Source of the DNA: Spirochaetaceae bacterium
Lineage (GTDB): Bacteria > Spirochaetota > Spirochaetia > Treponematales > Treponemataceae
DNA: 64,000 nucleotides
Reading direction: 5' to 3'
NCBI GenBank assembly: GCA_017623685.1
Contig: JAGAOP010000046.1
Coordinates: forward strand, 1-64,000
The notes under the pieces are model-generated. The model ran no database searches. It was given only the letters and a program-made list of their open reading frames with translations, and was not told the origin of the DNA. This document shows, in pieces, positions 34,322 through 43,003 of this stretch (position 1 is the stretch's first letter; every line of letters starts with the position of its first letter). The translations under genes and the position numbers were made by a program.

Positions 34322-35661
34322 TGAAAACTGTTTGTAATATTTTTTGTTCTGTTTTTGCCCTATGTACTGTATTTTTTACTTCTTGTGTTACGGCAGCAGA
34401 TTATGATTTTTCGGCTATAGATGCGTCTCTTTCTAGTGGGGATTATGAAGGAATTTATCAAGTTCTAGAAACTGATAGTTCTGTTTTATATTCTTCCCAC
34501 GATGAAGTGCTTTATAACTTGGATCGCGGTCTTATATCTCATTATAGTGAAGATTATTCTAGGTCTAACGAAGAACTTACTGTAGCAGAGCAAAAAATAT
34601 ATGAATTTTTTTCAAAAAGTATTACACAATCAATTTCTTCATTTTTAATAAACGACACAGTAATAGATTATGCGGGTGAACTTTACGAAGATATTTATAC
34701 GAATATTTTTATGGCATTAAACTATATTCATCAAGGGAATATAGAAGATGCTTTTGTAGAAATACGTCGCTTTGATAATAAGTTAAAAACTTCATCTGCC
34801 CAATATGCAGACTTAATTGCTCAAGCAAATGTAAGTAATTCAGAAAATGGAATAAACACAGTTGATGTGCCAAATGTGGAATTCCATAATTCAGCATTAG
34901 CTAGATATTTAAGTTTGATATTATATCGAAGTACCGGTAAATTAGATTCTGCAGAAGTTGACAAAAAGTATATAAAAAATGCTTTTGAGCTTCAGCCGTC
35001 TATTTATGATTTTTCTATGCCATCTTGCATAGAAGAAGAATTTAATGTACCTGAAGATCAATGCAGACTGAATATAATTGCTTTTACAGGGCGAGCACCT
35101 ATAAAGGTTGAAGATGTTACAAGAGTGATGGCTGTTGATGCTTCGGTTTATTATAAATTAGCATTGCCTATAATGAAAAAACAAGCTTCAGTAGTTAAGG
35201 ACATAGAAGTTTCTGTAATTGATTCAAATGGAAATGAAGTTGCTTCTACAAAAATGGAAAAGATTGAAAGCATAGAAAATATTGCTATGGATACATTTGA
35301 GCAAAAGCAGGCTTTGCTGTATTTGAAAGCTATAACTAGATCCATATCCAAGTCTCTTTCTACTTCTGTGTTTGGAGAAATGGCAGAATCTGAAAATGTT
35401 AGTGCTGAAGCATCAATTATTTTTTCATTGTTAGAATTTGGTTCTATGATTTCAAATGAAGTGACAGAGAGAGCAGATGTTCGCTCTTCAAGATATTTTC
35501 CAGCCACGGCATGGGTTACGGGTTTAAATGTTGTTCCAGGAGAATATGACGTGGTAATTCAGTATAAAACTGAATCAGGTAGTATTTATTCACAAAAAAC
35601 TTATTCAACCAAAGTGGATAGTTCATCTTTAAATTTAATGGAGACAATATGTTTAAGGTAG
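34321..35661 (+). CDS. COG3014-type lipoprotein
   Basis: This 446-residue lipoprotein has a signal peptide ending FFTSC (Cys22). It is largely helical with TPR-like packing (GDYEGIYQVLE, VLYNLDRGLISHYSEDYSRSNEELTVAE, ALNYIHQGNIEDAFVEIRRFDNKL), then a beta-rich C-terminal half. This matches the COG3014 family that sits between LpoB-like and LPP20-like genes in many bacteria. The ATG overlaps the lpoB-like stop by one base (TGATG). Function is not established; outer-membrane assembly or peptidoglycan control is inferred from context. Confidence 0.82.
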   Translation: MKTVCNIFCSVFALCTVFFTSCVTAADYDFSAIDASLSSGDYEGIYQVLETDSSVLYSSHDEVLYNLDRGLISHYSEDYSRSNEELTVAEQKIYEFFSKSITQSISSFLINDTVIDYAGELYEDIYTNIFMALNYIHQGNIEDAFVEIRRFDNKLKTSSAQYADLIAQANVSNSENGINTVDVPNVEFHNSALARYLSLILYRSTGKLDSAEVDKKYIKNAFELQPSIYDFSMPSCIEEEFNVPEDQCRLNIIAFTGRAPIKVEDVTRVMAVDASVYYKLALPIMKKQASVVKDIEVSVIDSNGNEVASTKMEKIESIENIAMDTFEQKQALLYLKAITRSISKSLSTSVFGEMAESENVSAEASIIFSLLEFGSMISNEVTERADVRSSRYFPATAWVTGLNVVPGEYDVVIQYKTESGSIYSQKTYSTKVDSSSLNLMETICLR

Positions 35662-36680
35662 TTTGTTTAATTTGTTCAGTGTTATGTGGTTTTTCATTTT
35701 TTTCTTGTACTTCATCGGCTGCTGTTACAAAAAATGCTCCAGAATGGGTTCTTGCTCCTGATAATGTGTATTCAAGTTCTGATTATTTGAATGCAGTTGG
35801 TTCTGGTGTCGATCGACGTACTGCAGAAAACGACGCTTTGTCTATGCTAGTAAAAAGCATTGTCCAAAATGTGTCTTCTGTTTCTGATAGTTCTAAAATC
35901 ATATCTGGAAACGATAAAAAAGGGTATGAAATTGCCTATGATTTTACAAGCTCCATAGCAACAGTATCTTCTGTTAAAGATATTGTTGGTGTGAGTTATA
36001 AAGAAGTATGGGAAAGTAAAGACGGAACTTTTTATGTTTTAGCTCAGATTAATCGAGAAGAATCAGGACGATATTATCGCCAAGAAATCGATGCTAGAAA
36101 TAAAGTAATCAACAGTGAAATTGTTTTTGCAGATTCCAACGATGGAACCTTTGAAGCCTTGGCAGCATTACAAAATGCAACAAACTTGGCTCAAGAAAAT
36201 CAAGTGGATATGGCTTTGCTTGCTGGAATTCATCCTGATATGTATCGCTTGACTTCTATTGATTATGTAAGTCCAGCGGCTTTGGCAGTTATGTCTTCTA
36301 GGCAAACGGAGAAAATAAGGGTTTCAGTTTACGTAGAAGGTGATTCCCAAGATAGAATTTCAGGTGCTTTAGAAGCTACCTTGGCTGAGGTTGGATTACG
36401 AATTGCAGAAGTTGACGAAGAAGCACGTTACAGTTTAAATGGCAAAGTTATAATGGAAAAAATGGATGGCAACAACAAATATGAATACATTAGATATGTT
36501 CTTAATGTTGAACTTTTAGATAACGTAACCCAAAAGGTGTTGGTTCCCTACACTGAAAATGGTCGAGAAGCTCATATTTCTCAGTCTGAAGCAAAGCAAA
36601 GAGCCTACAGAACTGTGGAAGATTCTGTTAAAACTAAGTTTAAACCTATTATATTACAATTTTTTGAGGATTTAAGATAA
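35649..36680 (+). CDS. LPP20 family lipoprotein
   Basis: This 343-residue lipoprotein has a signal peptide ending SFFSC (Cys20). The LPP20 domain follows: PEWVLAPDNVYSSSDYLNAVGSGVDRRTAENDALSMLVKSIVQNV, with the alternating strand and helix of this fold. A second beta-rich part follows (KIRVSVYVEGDSQDRISGALEATLAEVGLRIAE). It overlaps the COG3014 gene by 13 bases. In Vibrio and Campylobacter LPP20 relatives (FlgP) surround the flagellar motor, which is relevant for a spirochaete but unproved here. Confidence 0.85.
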   Translation: MFKVVCLICSVLCGFSFFSCTSSAAVTKNAPEWVLAPDNVYSSSDYLNAVGSGVDRRTAENDALSMLVKSIVQNVSSVSDSSKIISGNDKKGYEIAYDFTSSIATVSSVKDIVGVSYKEVWESKDGTFYVLAQINREESGRYYRQEIDARNKVINSEIVFADSNDGTFEALAALQNATNLAQENQVDMALLAGIHPDMYRLTSIDYVSPAALAVMSSRQTEKIRVSVYVEGDSQDRISGALEATLAEVGLRIAEVDEEARYSLNGKVIMEKMDGNNKYEYIRYVLNVELLDNVTQKVLVPYTENGREAHISQSEAKQRAYRTVEDSVKTKFKPIILQFFEDLR

Positions 36681-36696
36681 GCCTTAAATATTTTCT

Positions 36697-36744
36697 GCTA
36701 TAACTAAAGGTCTATTTAACTTGTATGGATTTTTTAGTTATAGC
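36697..36744. repeat. Perfect 12-bp inverted repeat after the LPP20 gene
   Basis: GCTATAACTAAA (36697-36708) and TTTAGTTATAGC (36733-36744) are separated by 24 bp. It is not followed by a T run, so it is not an ordinary terminator. It could be a protein-binding site or a stem at the 3' end of the operon message. Confidence 0.5.
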
Positions 36745-36862
36745 GTTATATACCATTAAAGTTTTTTTCAGTTACAGTTTTTTTACATATTTTATTATAT
36801 TTTTTTAGTAAAAAATTTGCCTTTGTTTCAATTTGATAACTTTTGTATATTTAGTTTTACCC

Positions 36863-36892
36863 TTGTGTAAAACTTTATTTATCTGCTAAAAT
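36863..36892 (+). promoter_or_regulatory. Promoter of the FliL-like gene, predicted leaderless
   Basis: TTGTGT at 36863-36868, 18 bp, TGC then TAAAAT at 36887-36892 (extended -10), then 6 bp (GTTTTT) and the ATG at 36899. Confidence 0.6.
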
Positions 36893-36898
36893 GTTTTT

Positions 36899-37402
36899 AT
36901 GAAGAAGCCCCTAACTTTTGTATCTGTATTATATATGATTATTTTCTTTTTGCTAGCCGTAATTATTTTGGGAACAATAATTGTTTACGCTGTACGACAT
37001 GCGACTCCTGGAAAGGATTTACGCCAAGCGGATCCTTCGCCAGAAGAATTAAGCGAGCAATTTGGTACCTTTACAGAAATGGGGCAAATCCGTACTTTTA
37101 CAGCCAGTGATTCTAATTCTTCAGAGGTTGCAGCCCTTGTTATCGAGCCTTGGTTTTCTTATGAAAGCAAAGATATAGCCTTTTATGAAGAACTATCTGG
37201 AAAGCGTCGTAAAATCCAAAGCATTATTGTAAATTATTTTAATCAGAGAACCTTTGCAACTTTAAAATCTTTAGGTGAGTCATACATTAAAGATGAACTT
37301 TTGGAAATGATAAATCAAGAACTTGTAATGGGAAGCATTTCCGCTTTGTATTTTGAAACCTATTTATTTATTGAAACAGAAATTCCAACTGAATCTCAAT
37401 AA
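36899..37402 (+). CDS. FliL-like membrane protein
   Basis: This 167-residue protein has one N-terminal membrane span (about 8-30) and a periplasmic domain. The end matches the FliL core: RRKIQSIIVNYFNQRTFATLKSLG then IKDELLEMINQELVMGSISALYFETYLFIE, with the conserved amphipathic helix and last strand. FliL rings sit around flagellar stators. The gene is not in a flagellar operon, so this may be a paralogue. It precedes the sigma/anti-sigma unit by 80 bp. Confidence 0.7.
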   Translation: MKKPLTFVSVLYMIIFFLLAVIILGTIIVYAVRHATPGKDLRQADPSPEELSEQFGTFTEMGQIRTFTASDSNSSEVAALVIEPWFSYESKDIAFYEELSGKRRKIQSIIVNYFNQRTFATLKSLGESYIKDELLEMINQELVMGSISALYFETYLFIETEIPTESQ

Positions 37403-37481
37403 TAAATAAAATAAATGAAAAAAAAATGCAACTTTTCTCATTTTATTGGGTCAAAATTGAATGGATATCTTGGAGGAAGAA

Positions 37482-37838
37482 ATGGAAGAACTAATTGCAT
37501 CTCCAGCAGCACAGGTGATTGTTGCAATCATCCCTATAGTTGGAATTGTAATCGGTGGAGTAGTGGTATTTTTTTATTTGCTTTGGAGACATCGTGAAAT
37601 TTCTTTGCAAATAAAAACAGGGCATTTTAACCCGAAGCCTTTTGACTTTAGGTTGTTTTCGCTTTTTACCGGTTTGCTTTTAACAGGAATAGGATTTGTT
37701 CTTTCGCTAATTTTGTATCTAGCCCAAGGTATATCATATTCTGTTCTTGGGGGATTATTACCACTAACAATTGGAATCTGTTTAATTGTCTTTTACAAAG
37801 TTTATCCAAAATCAAAAGAAAATGATAGAGAGGAATGA
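37482..37838 (+). CDS. Small membrane protein, DUF6249-like
   Basis: This 118-residue protein has three hydrophobic segments: IVAIIPIVGIVIGGVVVFFYLLW, LFSLFTGLLLTGIGFVLSLILYLA, and VLGGLLPLTIGICLIVFYKVY. A WRHREISLQIKTG stretch follows the first. This layout resembles the DUF6249 family often found beside ECF sigma factors, which is an assignment from memory. ATG 37482 is chosen because GGAGG lies 6 bases before it; an earlier ATG at 37461 lacks one. It overlaps the sigma gene by 17 bases. Confidence 0.72.
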   Translation: MEELIASPAAQVIVAIIPIVGIVIGGVVVFFYLLWRHREISLQIKTGHFNPKPFDFRLFSLFTGLLLTGIGFVLSLILYLAQGISYSVLGGLLPLTIGICLIVFYKVYPKSKENDREE

Positions 37839-38400
37839 GGAAGGCAAAAAATCCTTAGCGCTTGGTAGCAACAATGAAGAAATACTAGTTCGGTCAGCTA
37901 TTGGTGGAAGTTCAGAAGCTTTTGTAGAATTAATTAAACTTTATTACCGTAGAGTTTTTGCTTTGGGAATGAGTTTCTTTAAAAACCAGACGGATACTGA
38001 GGATTTTATTCAAGATGTATTTATTAAGGTGTATACAAAAATTTCTACTTTTAAAGGGGAATCCCTTTTTTCTACGTGGCTTACTAGAATTGCATACACG
38101 ACGGCGTTAAATTCAATCAAGCGTCGAAAAGAATATCTTCCTCTAAGCGATGAAACTCTATTGTTTGATATAGACTGGACGCCAGAAGAAAGGGAAATTC
38201 GGCGACTTACAATAGAAGTGGTTAGGCAAACAATGAAGGAATTGCCTGAGAATTATGCTATCTGCTTAGATTTGTATTTTTTTTATGATATGCCCTATGC
38301 AGAGATTTGTAAGGTTATGGATGTTCCTCTGAACACTGTAAAATCTTATATTTTTAGAGCAAAAAAACTTTTGCGTGAAAAATTAGAAAAAAAACTTTAG
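37822..38400 (+). CDS. ECF-type RNA polymerase sigma factor
   Basis: This 192-residue sigma-70 family protein has region 2 (FVELIKLYYRRVFALGMSFFKNQTDTEDFIQDVFIKVYTKISTFKGESLFSTWLTRIAYTTALN) and region 4 (VRQTMKELPENYAICLDLYFFYDMPYAEICKVMDVPLNTVKSYIFRAKKLLREKL), with no region 1 or 3. The cognate anti-sigma gene follows 32 bp later. The ATG at 37822 is the first after the region where the frame overlaps the membrane-protein gene; a TTG at 37786 is the alternative. The signal that releases it is unknown. Confidence 0.92.
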   Translation: MIERNEEGKKSLALGSNNEEILVRSAIGGSSEAFVELIKLYYRRVFALGMSFFKNQTDTEDFIQDVFIKVYTKISTFKGESLFSTWLTRIAYTTALNSIKRRKEYLPLSDETLLFDIDWTPEEREIRRLTIEVVRQTMKELPENYAICLDLYFFYDMPYAEICKVMDVPLNTVKSYIFRAKKLLREKLEKKL

Positions 38401-38432
38401 CAAAGTATACTTGCTTAAAGAGAGGTATTGAT

Positions 38433-38915
38433 ATGGGAAAAAAATGTGATCAAATTATGGATTGCTTTTTGGAATTAGATAAAAATCAACGATTGCCCTG
38501 GAGTGTTTCTTTGCATATTCTTTTTTGCAAAAAATGCAGAACAGAAATTAGACTTTTTTCTTTGGCAGAAAAAAAATGTGCAGAACCATTAAAAGTTCCT
38601 TTAGTTGGTAATGATGAAATTATTACTTTGCTAATGAAAAAAATAGATGAAAATTATGTGGAAGAAGGAAAAATTGCCCATATTTCTATGCGAAAGTGGA
38701 TTGTTTCAGGAATTTTAATGATTTTAGCCATGTTAGTGTTTCTAGTGTCTAGACCGATGTTCTCTAATGACGCTTTGGATCTTGCTTTTTTTATTTTGTT
38801 TGCTTGTATTGTGTCTGCCTACTGTGCGATTTTTGTAAGTAGCAATATCGATTTTTTTGTTAAAAAAATTGAAACTCTAAAAGACGGCTCGAACACTTTG
38901 CATATTCAGATTTAA
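38433..38915 (+). CDS. Membrane anti-sigma factor with zinc finger
   Basis: This 160-residue protein has an N-terminal ZAS-type motif, His28-x3-Cys32-x2-Cys35 (HILFCKKC), and two membrane spans (IVSGILMILAMLVFLVSR and LAFFILFACIVSAYCAIFV). Anti-sigma factors of this kind hold the sigma at the membrane until a stress signal. It lies directly behind the sigma gene with a GAGAGG Shine-Dalgarno sequence. The topology puts almost no residues outside, so signal sensing may pass through the DUF6249-like neighbour. Confidence 0.82.
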   Translation: MGKKCDQIMDCFLELDKNQRLPWSVSLHILFCKKCRTEIRLFSLAEKKCAEPLKVPLVGNDEIITLLMKKIDENYVEEGKIAHISMRKWIVSGILMILAMLVFLVSRPMFSNDALDLAFFILFACIVSAYCAIFVSSNIDFFVKKIETLKDGSNTLHIQI

Positions 38916-39049
38916 AAATTTAAAAATAAAATACAAACTTTTCTTCTTTTTTTATTGACATAGAATCGGTTTTAGCAGAAAATTGTAATCTGCACTTTTG
39001 CCTTGTTTCTAATAAGCAGGGTAAAGGTTATTATTATATAGGGGTTATT

Positions 39050-39310
39050 ATGGCTGATATTTCTTATTGTACAACAAAAAATGAGCAAGCTTTGTGCAGT
39101 GGAATGGTAGTTTCGGAACTTGGAAAACCTTCTGCTATACCCTTTAGTTTTTCTCTATTTAATATGCCTTCTCCTGTTTTGGGCTTTGCCCAACAAGGCG
39201 ATATAATTATTGAAAACGATGGTTTGTTTTCTATTTCTTGTAATATAGAAACAAATAATATTCCTTTTGATATTACATTCAAACAATTAGTGGATTCAAT
39301 ATTAATATGA
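39050..39310 (+). CDS. Conserved-looking small protein of unknown function
   Basis: This 86-residue protein has no signal, span or motif I recognise. It seems mostly beta (SGMVVSELGKPSAIPFSFSLF, GDIIIENDGLFSISCNIE). A GGGG Shine-Dalgarno sequence precedes the ATG, and a TTGACA-17-GAAAAT promoter lies at 38955-38983. It overlaps mazG by four bases (ATGA), which supports it being a real gene and translationally coupled. Confidence 0.7.
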   Translation: MADISYCTTKNEQALCSGMVVSELGKPSAIPFSFSLFNMPSPVLGFAQQGDIIIENDGLFSISCNIETNNIPFDITFKQLVDSILI

Positions 39311-40188
39311 CGGAATTATTGCAATCCTTTGAGCAATTCTTTTCGGTTATTCAAAAGTTGAGAGCTCCAGATGGCTGCCCTTGGGATAAGGAACAAACGC
39401 CTTTGTCTATACGTGGAGATTTGATAGAAGAAACCTTTGAAGCAATAGAGGCCATAACTGACGGAGATATTCTTCATGTAAAAGAAGAATTAGGAGACGT
39501 TATGCTTAATGTGCTTATGATGGCATATATGTATCAGCAACAAGGGGCTTTTTCTGTTTCAGATGTAATGAAAGATGTATCAGAAAAATTAATTCGTAGA
39601 CATCCCCATGTTTTTAAGGAATCAGAAGGAGTTTCCCAGATGAAAGGGCAAATTTCCTCTTCTGCAGAAGTTCTTTCTCAATGGGATCAGATTAAGCGAA
39701 ATGTGGAAGGTCGTGGTACTGAATCAATTTTAGATGAGGTTCCCAAAGGTTTCCCTCCCTTAACAAAAGCAGCGAAGTTGCAAAAAAAAGCTAGCAAAAA
39801 AGGCTTTGATTGGCAAAATGTTCAGCAAATAGAAGATAAGCTTTTAGAGGAACTAGAGGAAGTTCGTCAAGCGGCCAAAATCCTTTCAGCAGAAAAAGAA
39901 AAAAACGAAAATCAAATAAATGCCTTTATTCAAGGTTCTAGTAAAACCATAAACAAAGCTCAGTTAAATTTAGAAGCTGAAATTGGGGATTTGTTATTTT
40001 CAGTGGTTAATTTAGCACGACGGTATAAAGTTGATCCTGCTGTGGCTTTATCCAGAACGAATGAAAAATTTTGTCGTAGATTTAAATATGTAGAAAAAAA
40101 GATGGCTTTAAGTGATTTATCCATGGATAGTAACCATCTGCAGGAAATGGATATTTTTTGGAATGAGGCAAAAGATATTGAACCATAA
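39307..40188 (+). CDS. mazG: MazG nucleoside triphosphate pyrophosphohydrolase
   Basis: This 293-residue enzyme hydrolyses (d)NTPs to monophosphates and limits the use of aberrant nucleotides or the ppGpp pool. It has two MazG domains: the first with CPWDKEQTPLSIRGDLIEETFEAIEAI...HVKEELGDVMLNVLMMAYM and the HPHVF turn, the second with LEEELEEV-type metal residues (KLLEELEEVRQAAKI, AEIGDLLFSVVNLARR). It overlaps the small protein and the AddB-like gene. Confidence 0.93.
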   Translation: MTELLQSFEQFFSVIQKLRAPDGCPWDKEQTPLSIRGDLIEETFEAIEAITDGDILHVKEELGDVMLNVLMMAYMYQQQGAFSVSDVMKDVSEKLIRRHPHVFKESEGVSQMKGQISSSAEVLSQWDQIKRNVEGRGTESILDEVPKGFPPLTKAAKLQKKASKKGFDWQNVQQIEDKLLEELEEVRQAAKILSAEKEKNENQINAFIQGSSKTINKAQLNLEAEIGDLLFSVVNLARRYKVDPAVALSRTNEKFCRRFKYVEKKMALSDLSMDSNHLQEMDIFWNEAKDIEP

Positions 40189-43003
40189 TCAAAAAAGTTC
40201 TTATACAGAATCTATTTTACATCAGTTTTTATCAGATTTGGATGTGATATTTGTTTTTCCTACAAGTTTTTCTTCGAATCTATGGATGGAAAAGGTTTTA
40301 GAAATACTTCCTGCTGTTGCCAAAGAACGTTTTATTGCTTGGGATGTTTTTAAAAGTAATGCAATTCGTTCTCAGCAGCAAAACAGGCAAAGTATTCCTT
40401 CTGTTCTTAGAAAACTGTTTGCCACTGACCTTATAGAAAGAAATAAAGAAATGGTGGCATTAAATACACCTCTTTTATCAAGTCTGATTACTGAAAATTA
40501 TGCTTCTGAAGTTTCTTCATTTGCAAATTGGATTTCCTCTTTGTTTCCATCTTTATCTTCTTGGAAAAAAAATTTTGAAAAAGCTGTAAAAGAAAAATCA
40601 ATTTCATCAGATGGAATCGATGATGATTTGTTGGTTTTATATAATGAATATAAAAAATTTCTAGATGACAATAATCTTTTTGATCCAGCTTGGGAAACTC
40701 CGCCTTTTAAAGATACCGGATTCAAATATGTTGTTTTGTATCCAGAAATATTAACTGATTATTGTGAATATAAAGAAATCCTAAAATCAGCTCCACAAGT
40801 GACAATTATTTCACTAGACCAAGAAAAAGAGTCTGTTTTTCAGCCAGAATGTACAATGTATTCCAATAGTCGTACTGAGTTACGAGAGATGGCTGTTTTT
40901 ATCCGAAATTTGGTGGAGCAAAAAAAATGTAATTATACAGATATTGTTATTAGTGTTCCTGATATGGATAACTGGGGCGCATATATCATGCGGGAACTGG
41001 AACTTTTTTGTATTCCTGCTGTTTTGCACACTGGAAAAGGTCTTGGTGAATATGGAGCTGGAAGATTTTTTTCCCAAATACAGCAATGTGTTCAGCAAGG
41101 TTTTTCTTTTGATTCATTAAAGGAACTTTTACTTAATCGACATCTTCCCTGGAAGGATAAAGAAGCTGTGGATTTGTTGCTTCAGTATGGAATTGATAAC
41201 TGTTGTTTATGTTCCTACACAGAAAATGAAAAAAATATTGATATTTGGGAGAAAACATTTAATGCAGATCCAAAAAGTTATAGAGAACAAGCTTTGTACC
41301 AAGAAATAAAAAAGAACTGTAATGCCTTATGCAAAGCAAATTCTTTTAAAAATATTCAGTCTGCATATTTTCAGTTTAAACAAGCCTTATTTGATGAAAC
41401 AAATTTTTCTGTAGAAGCTGATTCTATTCTTGGACAATGTATTTCAGAATTAGCAATTCTTATCGATATCGAGGAAAATTATGCTGATTTAACAATAAAA
41501 GAGCATTTCGCTTTTTTTATTTCCACTGTTTTAGAAAAAGAGTATGTTCCTCAAGAGCTTAAGGTTGGTGTTTCTGTTGTTCCTTACAAACTTGCTGCAA
41601 CAGCACCAGCTTATTGCCATATAATTCCAGGAGGTTCCCAAGGGGAACTTTCTGCTATGTTCAAGCAATTAAACTTTTTATCCCAATCAAAACGCCAAAA
41701 TATGCATCTTTTAGATGTTGATTTTTCTTCTGCTTTTATTGAATTATATCATCGGCATAGTTATGGTATAGTTCGCTTTACTTGTTCAGAGAAAAATTTT
41801 ACAGGTTACAGTGTTCCCCATAGTTATTTTATTGTTAAAGAAGAAAAAAAAGGTCGCCCTGAATCTTTAGAACAATGTAATTCAGAAGATTTATTTGTTC
41901 AGGAATTATTGGCTTTAAAAAAGTATAACGAAGATTTTCCTCTAAAAAAACTTGCTTACTGGCAAAAAGCAGGTTTTAATCAATGGTACGAAATAGCCTC
42001 AAAATCAATTTGTAACGAAAAACCAATTCAAGATTTTTCGGATTCAGCCAGTATAATAAAAAATAAAGTTCAGGATATTAATGAAGGCAACAAAATTATG
42101 GTTTCGCAAGTTGCCTTAAATGATTATTTTATTTGTCCTAGAAGGTGGTTTTTTAAGCGAATTTTGAAGCTTCAAGAACCATCTACAGGCGCAAAGTTAA
42201 TGCAAGATGCATGGGTGGGAACAATTTATCACGATATAATAAATCTGTACTTAAGTCGCTACAAGGATGCAAAAAAAGTTTTAGAACCACCTGAAATAAA
42301 TTCCTTAGGTCAAAAGTATCTTTCTTTGGAAAATCAACATTTCTTGAAAGAAGCTGTTAATCAAGTTATAAGCAAGTATTCAGCTAGTCTTTTAACAAAA
42401 GAACTTTTGAATGCACAAAACAAGGCTTTTTATTCTGTGCTACATTCCTTTTTTTGCTTTTTTACTGAATGGTTGAAGGGTTACACAGTTGTTGCATTAG
42501 AAAAAGAATTGTTTAGCGAAAAGAAAACTAAAACTGGGAAAGATTGTATTCTTTTCGGGCGTTTAGATTGTGTCCTTGTTTCTGCTGATGAACAAGTTCT
42601 GATTTTAGATTTTAAAACCAATTCACTTCCTTCTAAAAAAGAATGTTTCCCTGATGATAATGGAGTTGTAAGTAATTTTCAGATGCCTATGTACGTTACT
42701 TTGTGGGAAAATCAAACTGTAAAAGAATCTGTTTCTAAAGCTGCTTTTGTTAGTATTCAAAAGTCAGAATTTATTCCAATAATTGGTGACTTTGGTGGAA
42801 GAAAAAAAGGCTTAAACCGAGATGGAGCAGAAGGTTTCGAAAAATTACTAGAAGGCTTTGAAGCTAGATTAGATGAATATGTAACTGCCTTGGAAACTGC
42901 TAATTTTGAACAATTAACACAAATATCTTTTCAAACTTGCCAAGACTGTTCATGGAAAACTTTATGTAGGACAACCTATACTGTTTCAGGAGAAAAAGTA
43001 TGA
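40163..43003 (+). CDS. AddB-like PD-(D/E)XK nuclease/recombination subunit
   Basis: This roughly 946-residue protein looks like the B subunit of an AddAB/RexAB recombination complex. The N-terminal two thirds resemble an inactive helicase core. The C-terminal part has the RecB-family nuclease: ILFGRLDCVL, VLILDFKTNS, and QMPMYVTLW. An iron-sulfur cluster is suggested by CPRRWFFKRILKL upstream and CQDCSWKTLC at the end. The ATG at 40163 overlaps the mazG end; the exact start is uncertain. It overlaps the helicase gene by four bases (ATGA). Confidence 0.82.
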   Translation: MRQKILNHNQKSSYTESILHQFLSDLDVIFVFPTSFSSNLWMEKVLEILPAVAKERFIAWDVFKSNAIRSQQQNRQSIPSVLRKLFATDLIERNKEMVALNTPLLSSLITENYASEVSSFANWISSLFPSLSSWKKNFEKAVKEKSISSDGIDDDLLVLYNEYKKFLDDNNLFDPAWETPPFKDTGFKYVVLYPEILTDYCEYKEILKSAPQVTIISLDQEKESVFQPECTMYSNSRTELREMAVFIRNLVEQKKCNYTDIVISVPDMDNWGAYIMRELELFCIPAVLHTGKGLGEYGAGRFFSQIQQCVQQGFSFDSLKELLLNRHLPWKDKEAVDLLLQYGIDNCCLCSYTENEKNIDIWEKTFNADPKSYREQALYQEIKKNCNALCKANSFKNIQSAYFQFKQALFDETNFSVEADSILGQCISELAILIDIEENYADLTIKEHFAFFISTVLEKEYVPQELKVGVSVVPYKLAATAPAYCHIIPGGSQGELSAMFKQLNFLSQSKRQNMHLLDVDFSSAFIELYHRHSYGIVRFTCSEKNFTGYSVPHSYFIVKEEKKGRPESLEQCNSEDLFVQELLALKKYNEDFPLKKLAYWQKAGFNQWYEIASKSICNEKPIQDFSDSASIIKNKVQDINEGNKIMVSQVALNDYFICPRRWFFKRILKLQEPSTGAKLMQDAWVGTIYHDIINLYLSRYKDAKKVLEPPEINSLGQKYLSLENQHFLKEAVNQVISKYSASLLTKELLNAQNKAFYSVLHSFFCFFTEWLKGYTVVALEKELFSEKKTKTGKDCILFGRLDCVLVSADEQVLILDFKTNSLPSKKECFPDDNGVVSNFQMPMYVTLWENQTVKESVSKAAFVSIQKSEFIPIIGDFGGRKKGLNRDGAEGFEKLLEGFEARLDEYVTALETANFEQLTQISFQTCQDCSWKTLCRTTYTVSGEKV

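Noticed and set aside
37415-37597. 60-codon plus-strand ORF over the small membrane protein
   Set aside because: It is an out-of-frame shadow; the 37482-37838 frame has the ribosome site and regular membrane spans.
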